A stretch of DNA of 13,587 nucleotides, taken from positions 1 to 13,587 of the forward strand of contig JAXFOH010000138.1 of NCBI GenBank assembly GCA_034180465.1. Reading direction: 5' to 3'. This stretch comes from CAKUIA01 sp034180465 (GTDB lineage Bacteria; Verrucomicrobiota; Verrucomicrobiia; Opitutales; Intestinicryptomonadaceae). A program made the translations under genes and the position numbers. The notes under the pieces are model-generated. The model saw only the letters and a list, made by a program, of their open reading frames with translations. It was not told the origin of the DNA and did not search any database. Shown in pieces: positions 7,781 to 13,389 of the stretch; position 1 is the first letter of the stretch; each line of letters starts with the position of its first letter.

Positions 7781-8446
7781 TTATTGCTCGGCTTTGGGAG
7801 CCTGCTGCTGTTGCGGAGCGCGACGTTTAAAGTCGTTGCGGCGGCGGTTGTTAAAGTTTTTGCCGTTTTTGCGGTAGTTGCCTTTATAGTTGCCGTCTCT
7901 GTGGAACTTCTTGTCGCCGTTGCGGTGGAAGTTCTTTTTGTTATAGCGGTCGTTCTTAAAGGTCTTTCGCTTTTTCTTGCCGAATATGTTCGACAAAATT
8001 CTCTTTATTCTGGCAAAAAGCCCCTTGTGCTGTTTTTGGCTTTCCTTGTCCAAAGCCGCGCTTGCCGAAGCGTACGAAACCGCGCCTTTTGCGATATTTT
8101 CGCGCTTGGCGGGCATTTTTTTAAGGCCTACTTCCAAGGTTCTGTTTTGAGAATCGGCCTCTTCAAATTCGGGGCCTTCGCGTTCGGGAGTTTCCGAAAC
8201 GGGCTGCGAAACTTCGTCGGAATTTGAATTTTGTTCGTCCGAAACGCTTTCTACAACTTCAATTTTTTGCTGTTCTTGAACTTCGTAGCCTTTAGTATGT
8301 TGGCCGCTAAGTTTTTCAGAGAATGTGCTTATGTCGTCTATCACGCCGCATACGGGAGCGGAATTTGCCGCAATTTTAGATTGGCTGCGGCGTTTGTTGC
8401 GGCCGTTGCCGTGAAATGCGGGCTGCGTATTTGTGCTGTCTTCCAT
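7781..8446 (-). CDS. Hypothetical disordered protein with acidic middle and Arg/Lys/Asn-rich C terminus
   Basis: I do not recognise this 221-residue protein. It has no signal peptide or membrane segment. Residues 1-45 are polar with a basic patch at 16-25; 50-100 are Glu/Gln/Ser-rich and acidic; a short amphipathic basic helix follows at 141-161 (KGLFARIKRILSN, then GKKKRK); 165-210 is rich in Lys, Arg, Asn and Gly with three aromatic-basic motifs, FHRNG 173-177, FHRDG 181-185 and YRKNG 191-195; the end is Gln-rich. The C-terminal composition resembles RGG-like nucleic-acid-binding tails, so RNA binding is a fair guess only. Frame length, ATG at 8446 and the 15-base spacing to murA support a real gene. 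No Shine-Dalgarno precedes the ATG. Confidence 0.75.
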   Translation of the reverse strand: MEDSTNTQPAFHGNGRNKRRSQSKIAANSAPVCGVIDDISTFSEKLSGQHTKGYEVQEQQKIEVVESVSDEQNSNSDEVSQPVSETPEREGPEFEEADSQNRTLEVGLKKMPAKRENIAKGAVSYASASAALDKESQKQHKGLFARIKRILSNIFGKKKRKTFKNDRYNKKNFHRNGDKKFHRDGNYKGNYRKNGKNFNNRRRNDFKRRAPQQQQAPKAEQ

Positions 8447-8746
8447 GTTAGTTGTGCTTTTGATGTGTATGCCGGCTTTTATTGTTATATATGTATGGCA
8501 ATATAGTTCTTATACCTAGGTGCAGGCTAAAGCCAAGGCAGTTTAAGCCGACTCGAAAACTGCGCAATAATAAGACGAAACCCGACGGATGAGGTGTGGG
8601 AGAAAAGCCCTTTTGGGCAAACGGATATTCGCCATAGATTTATGAGAGCATATTTTGGAGGTGAATACAACATTTTTTTGTTGCCCCGCTCAAAAAGTCT
8701 TGACTGCACTGCCAATTTATAGAAAATTTGCCTTTTAAAACAACAA
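8447..8746. other. Non-coding stretch between the murA operon and tRNA-Gly
   Basis: No credible gene lies here. The left 75 bases are AT-rich and must hold the promoter of the divergent minus-strand gene; I could not fix its elements. A weak plus-strand -10 (TATAGT, 8502-8507) could serve the structured RNA described separately. A 75-codon minus-strand frame at 8527-8754 runs into the tRNA gene and looks spurious. Confidence 0.6.
8521..8713 (+). ncRNA. Possible structured RNA upstream of tRNA-Gly
   Basis: About 190 non-coding bases contain an unusual number of hairpins: GCCC/GGGC with a TTTT loop at 8607-8618; TATTCGCC 8626-8633 with GGTGAATA 8660-8667 (one G-U); CAACA 8668-8672 with TGTTG 8679-8683. 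The 5' segment GGCAGT (8537-8542) can pair locally with ACTGC in 8559-8563 or at long range with ACTGCC at 8708-8713, the latter extended by GACT 8550-8553 with AGTC 8696-8699. Long-range closure with a bulged centre is reminiscent of 6S RNA, but I see no conserved sequence that proves it, and no universal motifs of RNase P, tmRNA or SRP RNA. It ends 33 bases before the tRNA, so it may also be a leader of the tRNA transcript. Strand is inferred from the position of the tRNA. Confidence 0.3.
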
Positions 8747-8817
8747 GCGAGCATAGTTTAGTGGTAAAACCCCTGCCTTCCAAGCAGGTTACGTCAGTTC
8801 GATTCTGTCTGCTCGCA
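8747..8817 (+). tRNA. tRNA-Gly (anticodon UCC)
   Basis: A full cloverleaf can be drawn. The acceptor GCGAGCA/TGCTCGC is perfect; the D arm is GTTT/AAAC with an AGTGGTA loop; the anticodon stem CCTGC/GCAGG encloses CTTCCAA, giving anticodon TCC that reads GGA and GGG. The variable loop has 4 bases. The T arm GTCAG/CTGTC with loop TTCGATT has one T-T mismatch at pair 50-64. The discriminator is A (8817) and CCA is not encoded. A run of T follows. Confidence 0.93.
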
Positions 8818-9318
8818 TTTTTTGTGCCCGAATATTGCCGAATATTTTTTGCTTAAAGAAAACGCCCACTGTTTTAAGATAGCAAAAATCGGGCAAACTT
8901 AGAACATTGTAAAGGCATTTTTGCTCTTACTTGTTGATGTATTTTGCCAAAGCTATTGACTGCTCGGCATGATAAAGATTTTTACGGCACTATTTTTAGG
9001 CGTTGCCTCTTGCGCGGTATACAATACGTTGTTTTCGTTGCCTGCGCCCGACGCAATATTTGTATGGCCCCTGCGCGAAAAACACTCCGTTATGCGTTCG
9101 TTTACATTTTCGCAGTTTTCAAGGCTAAATTGGTTTCGAAAGAGTGTTGTTGGCATATACGCTGTATTGTGCCCGGGGCAGATTCTCGAAATAATTATAC
9201 GGCTTGCAAGAATTAAAATACGACACAGCGGAAAATTTTTTGTTGACAGTTATTGTTAAAGATTTACGTTTAGCAGACATATAAAAATGGCAATTATGCC
9301 GAAAAAAGAAAGACAGAT
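8818..9318. other. Intergenic stretch between tRNA-Gly and rubrerythrin, no confident gene
   Basis: Three short frames overlap here: plus 8969-9259 (96 codons, with a signal-like start MIKIFTALFLGVASC), plus 8944-9216, and minus 8953-9156 (67 codons, with codons closer to the local style). None has a recognisable product, a Shine-Dalgarno or a supporting neighbour, and they exclude each other; arginine codon use in the plus frames is unlike the real genes nearby. The stretch may be a decayed gene. Its right end should carry the rubrerythrin promoter: TATAAA lies at 9280-9285, and a TTGACA at 9243-9248 is too far away (31 bases) to partner it. Confidence 0.5.
8826..8894. repeat. Inverted-repeat element after tRNA-Gly
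   Basis: The right arm AGCAAAAATCGGGC (8881-8894) pairs with TTTTTGCT (8846-8853) and then with either CCGA at 8838-8841 or GCCCGA at 8826-8831. The choice exists because CCGAATATT is duplicated in tandem at 8828-8836 and 8838-8846. An inner TTAAA/TTTAA pair (8853-8857 with 8873-8877) continues the stem. It lacks a proper T-tail on either strand, so it is a weak candidate for a terminator of the tRNA transcript; an RNA processing signal is an alternative. Confidence 0.4.
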
Positions 9319-9858
9319 ATGAATATAAAAGGCACAAAAACCGAAAAAAATCTAATGGCAGCATTTGCGGGAGAATCGCAGGCGCGCAACAAATACACCT
9401 ACTTTGCATCGAAGGCAAAAAAAGAGGGCTTTGTACAAATAGCCTCTATTTTTGAAGAAACCGCAGCCAACGAAAAAGAGCACGCAAAGATTTGGTTTAA
9501 ACTTTTAAACGGCGGCGAAATAGGCCCTACAAAAGAAAACTTAAAAGAAGCAGCCAGCGGCGAGAACTACGAATGGACCGACATGTACGCCCAATTCGCA
9601 AAAGAGGCAAAAGCCGAAGGATTCGACCAAATTGCAAAGCTTTTTGAAGAAGTAGGCAAAATAGAAAAAGAGCACGAAGAACGCTACCTAAAGCTTTTAA
9701 AGAACCTTGAAACAAACAAGGTATTCGAAAAAGACGAGGAAGTTGTATGGGAATGCTCTAACTGCGGACACATTGTTAAAGGCAAGAACGCCCCGCAGGT
9801 TTGCCCCGTTTGCAACCACCCCATTGCCTACTTTAAAGTTAGGGCAACAAACTACTAA
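9319..9858 (+). CDS. rbr: Rubrerythrin
   Basis: Rubrerythrin is a cytoplasmic non-haem di-iron peroxidase that reduces hydrogen peroxide with electrons from a rubredoxin or NAD(P)H-linked reductase; it protects anaerobes and microaerophiles from oxidative stress. The 179-residue protein has the four-helix ferritin-like domain with ligands E19, E52 and H55 (EKEH) and E116 with H119 (second EKEH). A C-terminal rubredoxin domain has CxxC pairs C146/C149 and C162/C165 that bind one iron. It seems monocistronic, with its own terminator right after it. The ATG has only a weak purine-rich AGAAAG upstream. Its presence suggests an anaerobic or low-oxygen life style. Confidence 0.96.
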   Translation: MNIKGTKTEKNLMAAFAGESQARNKYTYFASKAKKEGFVQIASIFEETAANEKEHAKIWFKLLNGGEIGPTKENLKEAASGENYEWTDMYAQFAKEAKAEGFDQIAKLFEEVGKIEKEHEERYLKLLKNLETNKVFEKDEEVVWECSNCGHIVKGKNAPQVCPVCNHPIAYFKVRATNY

Positions 9859-9891
9859 TTTTTTCGCTTGTAGATTTTGCGTTGCGTTAAG

Positions 9892-9923
9892 GCGTCCCGA
9901 AATAATTTTCGGGACGCTTTTTG
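9892..9923 (+). terminator. Rho-independent terminator of rubrerythrin
   Basis: GCGTCCCGAA at 9892-9901 pairs perfectly with TTCGGGACGC at 9908-9917 around a six-base loop and is followed by TTTTT. It lies 33 bases after the rubrerythrin stop and insulates it from the next gene. Confidence 0.92.
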
Positions 9924-9932
9924 TAAATATAT

Positions 9933-9961
9933 TTGCCAAGCTTTGGTTTTATATTTATAAA
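9933..9961 (+). promoter_or_regulatory. Sigma70-type promoter leaving a near-leaderless transcript
   Basis: TTGCCA (9933-9938, 5/6) and TATAAA (9956-9961, 5/6) are separated by exactly 17 bases. The ATG begins 10 bases after the -10, so transcription would start about 4 bases before the start codon, leaving no room for a Shine-Dalgarno. It follows directly after the rubrerythrin terminator. Confidence 0.65.
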
Positions 9962-9971
9962 AATTCGCGTT

Positions 9972-11843
9972 ATGAAAAAATTGCTATGTATATTGACGGG
10001 GTTTTGCCTTTCGCTTACCGCGCTCGCAAAAGATTTTGCGACGCTCGAAATAAAAAAATTTGACGGCAAGATTATAAAAAAGGAAATACCCGTCGAAAAG
10101 ATTTCGGATACACAGTCGAGAGTAAGGGTTGCAAAGGAATTGATAAACGACAATGCCGAATATGTTAAGGTGTTCCCAAGCTGGGCAACGGCAAACAAGG
10201 GCGACGAGGGCTATTGGGTTTTCGGCCGCGGCATTTACGGCGAATTTAAGCACGACAACGGCGTGTTCCACGCGGGCGGCTGGAATATGTATATGCCAGT
10301 TTTCGGCATGAAAACCCCGCAAAGAACCTGGTGCGGAATAATCACGGGGCTTGATTTGGAATATTCGATTTGCATGGCGGCCATAAACGGCAAATATACC
10401 CTAGATGTGCGGTTGGTAACCATACCCAAAAAACTGGGCAAGGCCTACGAAGACTTGGTTATAGACTTTTACGAGCTTAAGGGCGAAGATGCAAACTATT
10501 CGGGAATGGGCAGGCTTTACCGCAAATACCAACTGAAGCGCGGCATTGTTAAACCCATAAAGGAAAGGGCGAAAGAATACCCCAACTTGCTCTATCAGGC
10601 AGACACGTTCGATATAAGGCTTCAGTTCCATGCGGCAAAGCCGTGGATGGACGACAAGTACGGCTACAACGCAGGCGACCGCTCCATTCCCGACCAAACC
10701 CCCGAAACCGAACCTAAAGTGGAGGTGTTTTTGTCGTTTAAAGACTCCATAAAGTATCTCGAAAAAATGAAGGAGTCTGGAATAGACAAAATGGAAATCT
10801 GCTCGGCCGGCTGGACTACCAAAGGCTACGACGGCAGGTATCCTTCGCTATTTCCCGTATGCGAGGAAGCGGGCGGTGAACAGGGCCTGCGCGAATTGAT
10901 AAAGCGCGCAAAAGAGCTTGGATATAAAATTCACGGGCACGCCGCAAATATGCCCGCGGTAAAAATTTCGCCCCGTTACAACGACAGCTATATGGCGCGC
11001 GACTGGAAGGGCGATTTTGTTCCCCACATGAACGAAAGGGGAGGCAAGGCAAATAGAGTGTGCCTTAAGGAAACATGGAAAATGTGGGTAAAGGAAGACA
11101 TCGACAAAATGGCCGACCTGGGCTTTTACGGCTCGCACTACATAGACGTATTTTCAGCGGTAGTTCCCCACAACTGCATGTCTAAAGAGCACCCCTGCAC
11201 AAGAAAGGAAAGCGCATACTACCAAAACCTGACGCTAGCATACGCGAAAAAAGTTATGGGAGGGGCTTCGTCGGAATCGGGCTTCGACCACGTTATAGGC
11301 AATATAGACTATATAAACTACGTTTCGAACGTAATGAAAATTTACGAAGAAAGCAAAGAAGAACCCGAAGGCTCGGTATTGCGCAAAAAATATGCGCTAG
11401 TAGACGGCATTGTGCCACTCTGGGAAATTGCATACCACGGCATAGTTTTGTATAATCCAGACAGATACACTCAAAACCACACTCTGGGCAAAGTGGGCAA
11501 GCACGAAAACAGTTCGATGCTTGACTTTTCCGACAAAGAAAAGGGGGCGGTAGACCCAAAAATTGCCCTAAAGCTTGTGGAATTCGGCGGCAGACCCATT
11601 TTCTACACCTTCAAGATGTCGGATATTCCCGCAATTAAAAAGGCATACGACGAATTCCAGCCCGTAAAATATCTGCAAACGGAATTTATGGAAAGCCACA
11701 CAAAAGTTGCCGATAACGTATACAGCATAAAATATTCGGACGGCAGCGAAATTGTGTGCAACTACAACGACACCGCCTACGTTTACGGCAACATAAAGGT
11801 AAACCCCGCTTCGTATGCAATTATAAAGCATAAAAAACAATAG
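9972..11843 (+). CDS. Exported glycosidase-like protein (TIM-barrel, possibly DUF5696/GH101-like)
   Basis: A 623-residue exported protein. ATG 9972 starts a Sec signal peptide with cleavage probably after ALA at 17-19; an upstream in-frame start would put 13 extra residues before it and was rejected. Residues 20-190 look like a beta-rich N-terminal domain ending in FYELKGEDANYSGMGRLYRK, followed by a long alpha/beta region (about 215-545) that fits a TIM barrel. Two acidic residues stand where a retaining glycosidase would need them: D392 in SHYIDVFS and E435 in GASSESGFD, 43 residues apart. This layout and the MARxYRxY-like linker recall DUF5696 proteins, which I associate with GH101-type alpha-N-acetylgalactosaminidase-like barrels; this is from memory and the substrate is unknown. 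The gene has its own promoter and a following terminator, so it is monocistronic and is not part of a visible polysaccharide-utilisation locus. Confidence 0.7.
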   Translation: MKKLLCILTGFCLSLTALAKDFATLEIKKFDGKIIKKEIPVEKISDTQSRVRVAKELINDNAEYVKVFPSWATANKGDEGYWVFGRGIYGEFKHDNGVFHAGGWNMYMPVFGMKTPQRTWCGIITGLDLEYSICMAAINGKYTLDVRLVTIPKKLGKAYEDLVIDFYELKGEDANYSGMGRLYRKYQLKRGIVKPIKERAKEYPNLLYQADTFDIRLQFHAAKPWMDDKYGYNAGDRSIPDQTPETEPKVEVFLSFKDSIKYLEKMKESGIDKMEICSAGWTTKGYDGRYPSLFPVCEEAGGEQGLRELIKRAKELGYKIHGHAANMPAVKISPRYNDSYMARDWKGDFVPHMNERGGKANRVCLKETWKMWVKEDIDKMADLGFYGSHYIDVFSAVVPHNCMSKEHPCTRKESAYYQNLTLAYAKKVMGGASSESGFDHVIGNIDYINYVSNVMKIYEESKEEPEGSVLRKKYALVDGIVPLWEIAYHGIVLYNPDRYTQNHTLGKVGKHENSSMLDFSDKEKGAVDPKIALKLVEFGGRPIFYTFKMSDIPAIKKAYDEFQPVKYLQTEFMESHTKVADNVYSIKYSDGSEIVCNYNDTAYVYGNIKVNPASYAIIKHKKQ

Positions 11844-11868
11844 TCTTTTACTTGCAAAAATTCCGATT

Positions 11869-11900
11869 AAAAGGCAGCGGCGCAACCCAGCGCCTCTTTT
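11869..11900 (+). terminator. Probable terminator of the glycosidase-like gene
   Basis: An inner GGCGC (11879-11883) pairs with GCGCC (11890-11894), and an outer AAAAG (11869-11873) pairs with CTTTT (11896-11900), the last four T serving as a short T-tract. There is an asymmetric internal loop, so it is weaker than the rubrerythrin terminator. It lies 26 bases after the stop and 27 before the next ATG. Confidence 0.6.
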
Positions 11901-11926
11901 ATCAACAACAAAATCCCTCGTAAAAA

Positions 11927-12337
11927 ATGACAACAACAAAAAAACTGTTTTTAATTCTTGCGCTTTTTCCGCTTTTTGGGTGCACCAGCGTAAGCACTAC
12001 AAAGCAAAATTCGCAAATACCCGTACAAACACTTAACGGTAGCGAAAACGGACAAATTCTGGTAAGCAACTACGGCTACTACCTTTTCAACTGCATTCCG
12101 CTTTTTTGCGGCGGCAAAGACGAAGATTCTCTTTCGTTTTTTAGCGACAATGTAAATGTAGACAAAGCAATGCAGTGTTTGTCGAAAAAGTGTGAGCAAC
12201 TTAACGTAAAAAACGTTGCCGACATACAGGCAACAACAAGCTCTACCTGCTTTTTGTCGTGGGTGCCAACAATAGGTAGCACGCTGGGCATATATTGGTA
12301 TAAGCAAGTGCAAATATCGGCTGTAGTGGAAAGGTAG
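11927..12337 (+). CDS. Small lipoprotein with NYGYYLF motif, copy 1
   Basis: A 136-residue predicted lipoprotein: charged start, hydrophobic core, lipobox LFGC with the lipidated cysteine at C19 (F at -2 is not ideal). I do not know a named family. The mature part has SNYGYYLFNCIPLFCGG at about residues 47-63, then FFSDNVN, a short helix with three cysteines nearby and a closing W-Y-KQVQISAVV strand. The same order of motifs occurs in the next gene, so the two are paralogues. Three bases separate its stop from the next start, so they form an operon. The ATG is preceded by GTAAAAA, with no Shine-Dalgarno. Confidence 0.82.
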   Translation: MTTTKKLFLILALFPLFGCTSVSTTKQNSQIPVQTLNGSENGQILVSNYGYYLFNCIPLFCGGKDEDSLSFFSDNVNVDKAMQCLSKKCEQLNVKNVADIQATTSSTCFLSWVPTIGSTLGIYWYKQVQISAVVER

Positions 12338-12340
12338 TTT

Positions 12341-12742
12341 ATGAGGAAAATTTTTGCTATTGTTTTGCCGTTTTTTGCGGCGTTGCTTGCTGGGTGCGCT
12401 ACAACCGAAAGCACAAATGCCCTAAGCGGCACAGTTTCGGTAAACGGATGCGAAACGGCAGGCACAATTTGCGCCGAAAACTACGGGTATTATCTATTTT
12501 CGGTTGTTCCCCTTTTTGCAGGCAACCCCGAAAAGCCCAACCAAACAAGTATGTGCTTTTTTAAGGATACCGTTAACCTGGAAAACAACAAAAAGATGAT
12601 AGACAAAGAAGCGGCAACCCTTGGCGGCGGAGTGCTCTGCAACCTGCAAAACAGCGTAGACTGGACAGGCTCGTTTTCGCTTTGGATAATTTGGAAACAG
12701 GTTTTGTACTCGAACGCAACCGTGCTTAAACCCCGCAAATAG
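12341..12742 (+). CDS. Small lipoprotein with NYGYYLF motif, copy 2
   Basis: A 133-residue predicted lipoprotein with a good lipobox LAGC, lipidated cysteine C19. It shares with its upstream neighbour the block NYGYYLFxxxPLFxG, FFxDxVN, and a C-terminal W-KQV strand, but differs elsewhere, so the duplication is old. The last part (FSLWIIWKQVLYSNATV) is probably a beta strand packed on the NYGYYLF strand. Function unknown; envelope location follows from the lipobox, and Thr/Thr at +3/+4 gives no inner-membrane retention signal of the Asp+2 type. Purine-rich GGAAAGG lies about 10 bases before the ATG, so it may be translated by a weak Shine-Dalgarno plus coupling to copy 1. Confidence 0.82.
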   Translation: MRKIFAIVLPFFAALLAGCATTESTNALSGTVSVNGCETAGTICAENYGYYLFSVVPLFAGNPEKPNQTSMCFFKDTVNLENNKKMIDKEAATLGGGVLCNLQNSVDWTGSFSLWIIWKQVLYSNATVLKPRK

Positions 12743-12750
12743 TTTTTGGG

Positions 12751-12767
12751 AAAAGCTGTTTGCTTTT
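12751..12767 (+). terminator. Weak hairpin after the lipoprotein pair
   Basis: AAAAGC (12751-12756) pairs with GCTTTT (12762-12767) around TGTTT. The stem is AT-rich and the T-tract is inside the stem, so it would terminate poorly at best and may allow read-through to the membrane protein gene. Confidence 0.25.
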
Positions 12768-12799
12768 GCCTTCATAGCAACTATGTTTTGCCCGATAAA

Positions 12800-13255
12800 A
12801 TGAAATCGGCCTTTTTGTGCGCATATCTATTTCTTGCGGTGTTCTTGCTTTACGCCTTGGGCGAGTGCATTGTGTTTGCCTCGCTAAACGGCGAAAACCT
12901 TAACTGGTTTTTGCCAAAACTTAAGGGCAATTTAATTTCGACCGCAATTTTATGCGCGCCCTACTTTGCCTTGTATATTGCAAAGTTTTTTACAAAAACA
13001 GCCCAAGCGCGCAAGGCATACGGCGTTTTTGTGATTGTTTTTGCGTTTGTTTCGGCTTTGATAAACTCGTTTTTCCACGAAGAATATTCGGAGAACTTCG
13101 GACACAACGTAATTGCGCTGTTCCTTAACGACTACGACAAGTTTTTGCTGTATTTGTGGGGTAAAATTACGGTTCTAAAAATTTCGCTTTGCATTGTGTC
13201 GGGGCTATTTTTGGTAATTTTCGGCTTTTGCAGGCTAAGCAAAGGCGAAAAATAG
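12800..13255 (+). CDS. Four-helix integral membrane protein, function unknown
   Basis: A 151-residue hydrophobic protein with predicted membrane helices at about residues 4-28, 45-63, 74-91 and 125-143. A soluble-looking loop, HEEYSENFGHN, lies at 93-103. ATG 12800 was chosen because it starts directly before helix 1; upstream codons in frame are intergenic. The arrangement of helices and the charged EEYSxNFGHN loop remind me faintly of the membrane domain at the front of LTA-synthase/phosphoglycerol-transferase-type sulfatases (COG1368), but the catalytic sulfatase domain is absent and the protein ends with a normal stop. It is thus either a small stand-alone membrane protein or the remains of a longer enzyme. 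It lies 57 bases after the lipoprotein pair in the same direction and may belong to that unit. Confidence 0.72.
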   Translation: MKSAFLCAYLFLAVFLLYALGECIVFASLNGENLNWFLPKLKGNLISTAILCAPYFALYIAKFFTKTAQARKAYGVFVIVFAFVSALINSFFHEEYSENFGHNVIALFLNDYDKFLLYLWGKITVLKISLCIVSGLFLVIFGFCRLSKGEK

Positions 13256-13303
13256 AACCTTTTTATTTTTAAAAATTTTGTGCGATAAATTTGACAAAGG
13301 TTG

Positions 13304-13309
13304 TATAAT
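13304..13309 (+). promoter_or_regulatory. Candidate -10 element for the last lipoprotein gene
   Basis: A perfect TATAAT lies about 80 bases before the ATG. A perfect TTGACA at 13291-13296 is only 7 bases upstream and cannot pair with it as a normal -35. No good -35 sits at 16-18 bases, so the call rests on the -10 alone. Confidence 0.35.
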
Positions 13310-13330
13310 TGCATCTGTTGAGCTATGCGG

Positions 13331-13374
13331 AGCGCGCGCGCAAAGTTGTGCGCGGTATCCCCCTCCGCGCTTTT
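13331..13374 (+). promoter_or_regulatory. GC-rich leader with mutually exclusive hairpins
   Basis: In an otherwise AT-rich gap, three overlapping pairings are possible. Hairpin A: CGCGCGCA 13335-13342 with TGTGCGCG 13347-13354 (one G-U, four-base loop). Hairpin B: GCGCGG 13350-13355 with CCGCGC 13365-13370, followed by TTTT. Pairing C: AGCGCG 13331-13336 with CGCGCT 13366-13371. A and B share bases 13350-13354, so they exclude each other; B resembles a weak terminator. This is the layout of an attenuator or an RNA-thermometer-type leader, but no sensor can be identified. Confidence 0.4.
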
Positions 13375-13389
13375 ACCCATACAAAAAAA

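Noticed and set aside
7784..8506. Plus-strand hydrophobic frames opposite the disordered protein
   Set aside because: Val/Ala/Phe-rich products result from reading Asn/Lys/Arg/Glu codons backwards; the minus frame fits the operon with murA.
8521..8713. RNase P RNA, tmRNA, SRP RNA or a standard riboswitch (cobalamin, FMN, TPP, SAM)
   Set aside because: I looked for the universal blocks of each, such as GAGGAAAGTCC for RNase P and CCGGAAGGAAGCAG for SRP RNA, on both strands and did not find them.
9243..9285. TTGACA and TATAAA as a promoter pair for rubrerythrin
   Set aside because: The 31-base spacing is far outside the 16-18 range.
13291..13309. TTGACA and TATAAT as a consensus promoter
   Set aside because: Both boxes are perfect but only 7 bases apart, so they cannot act together; only the -10 was kept, at low confidence.
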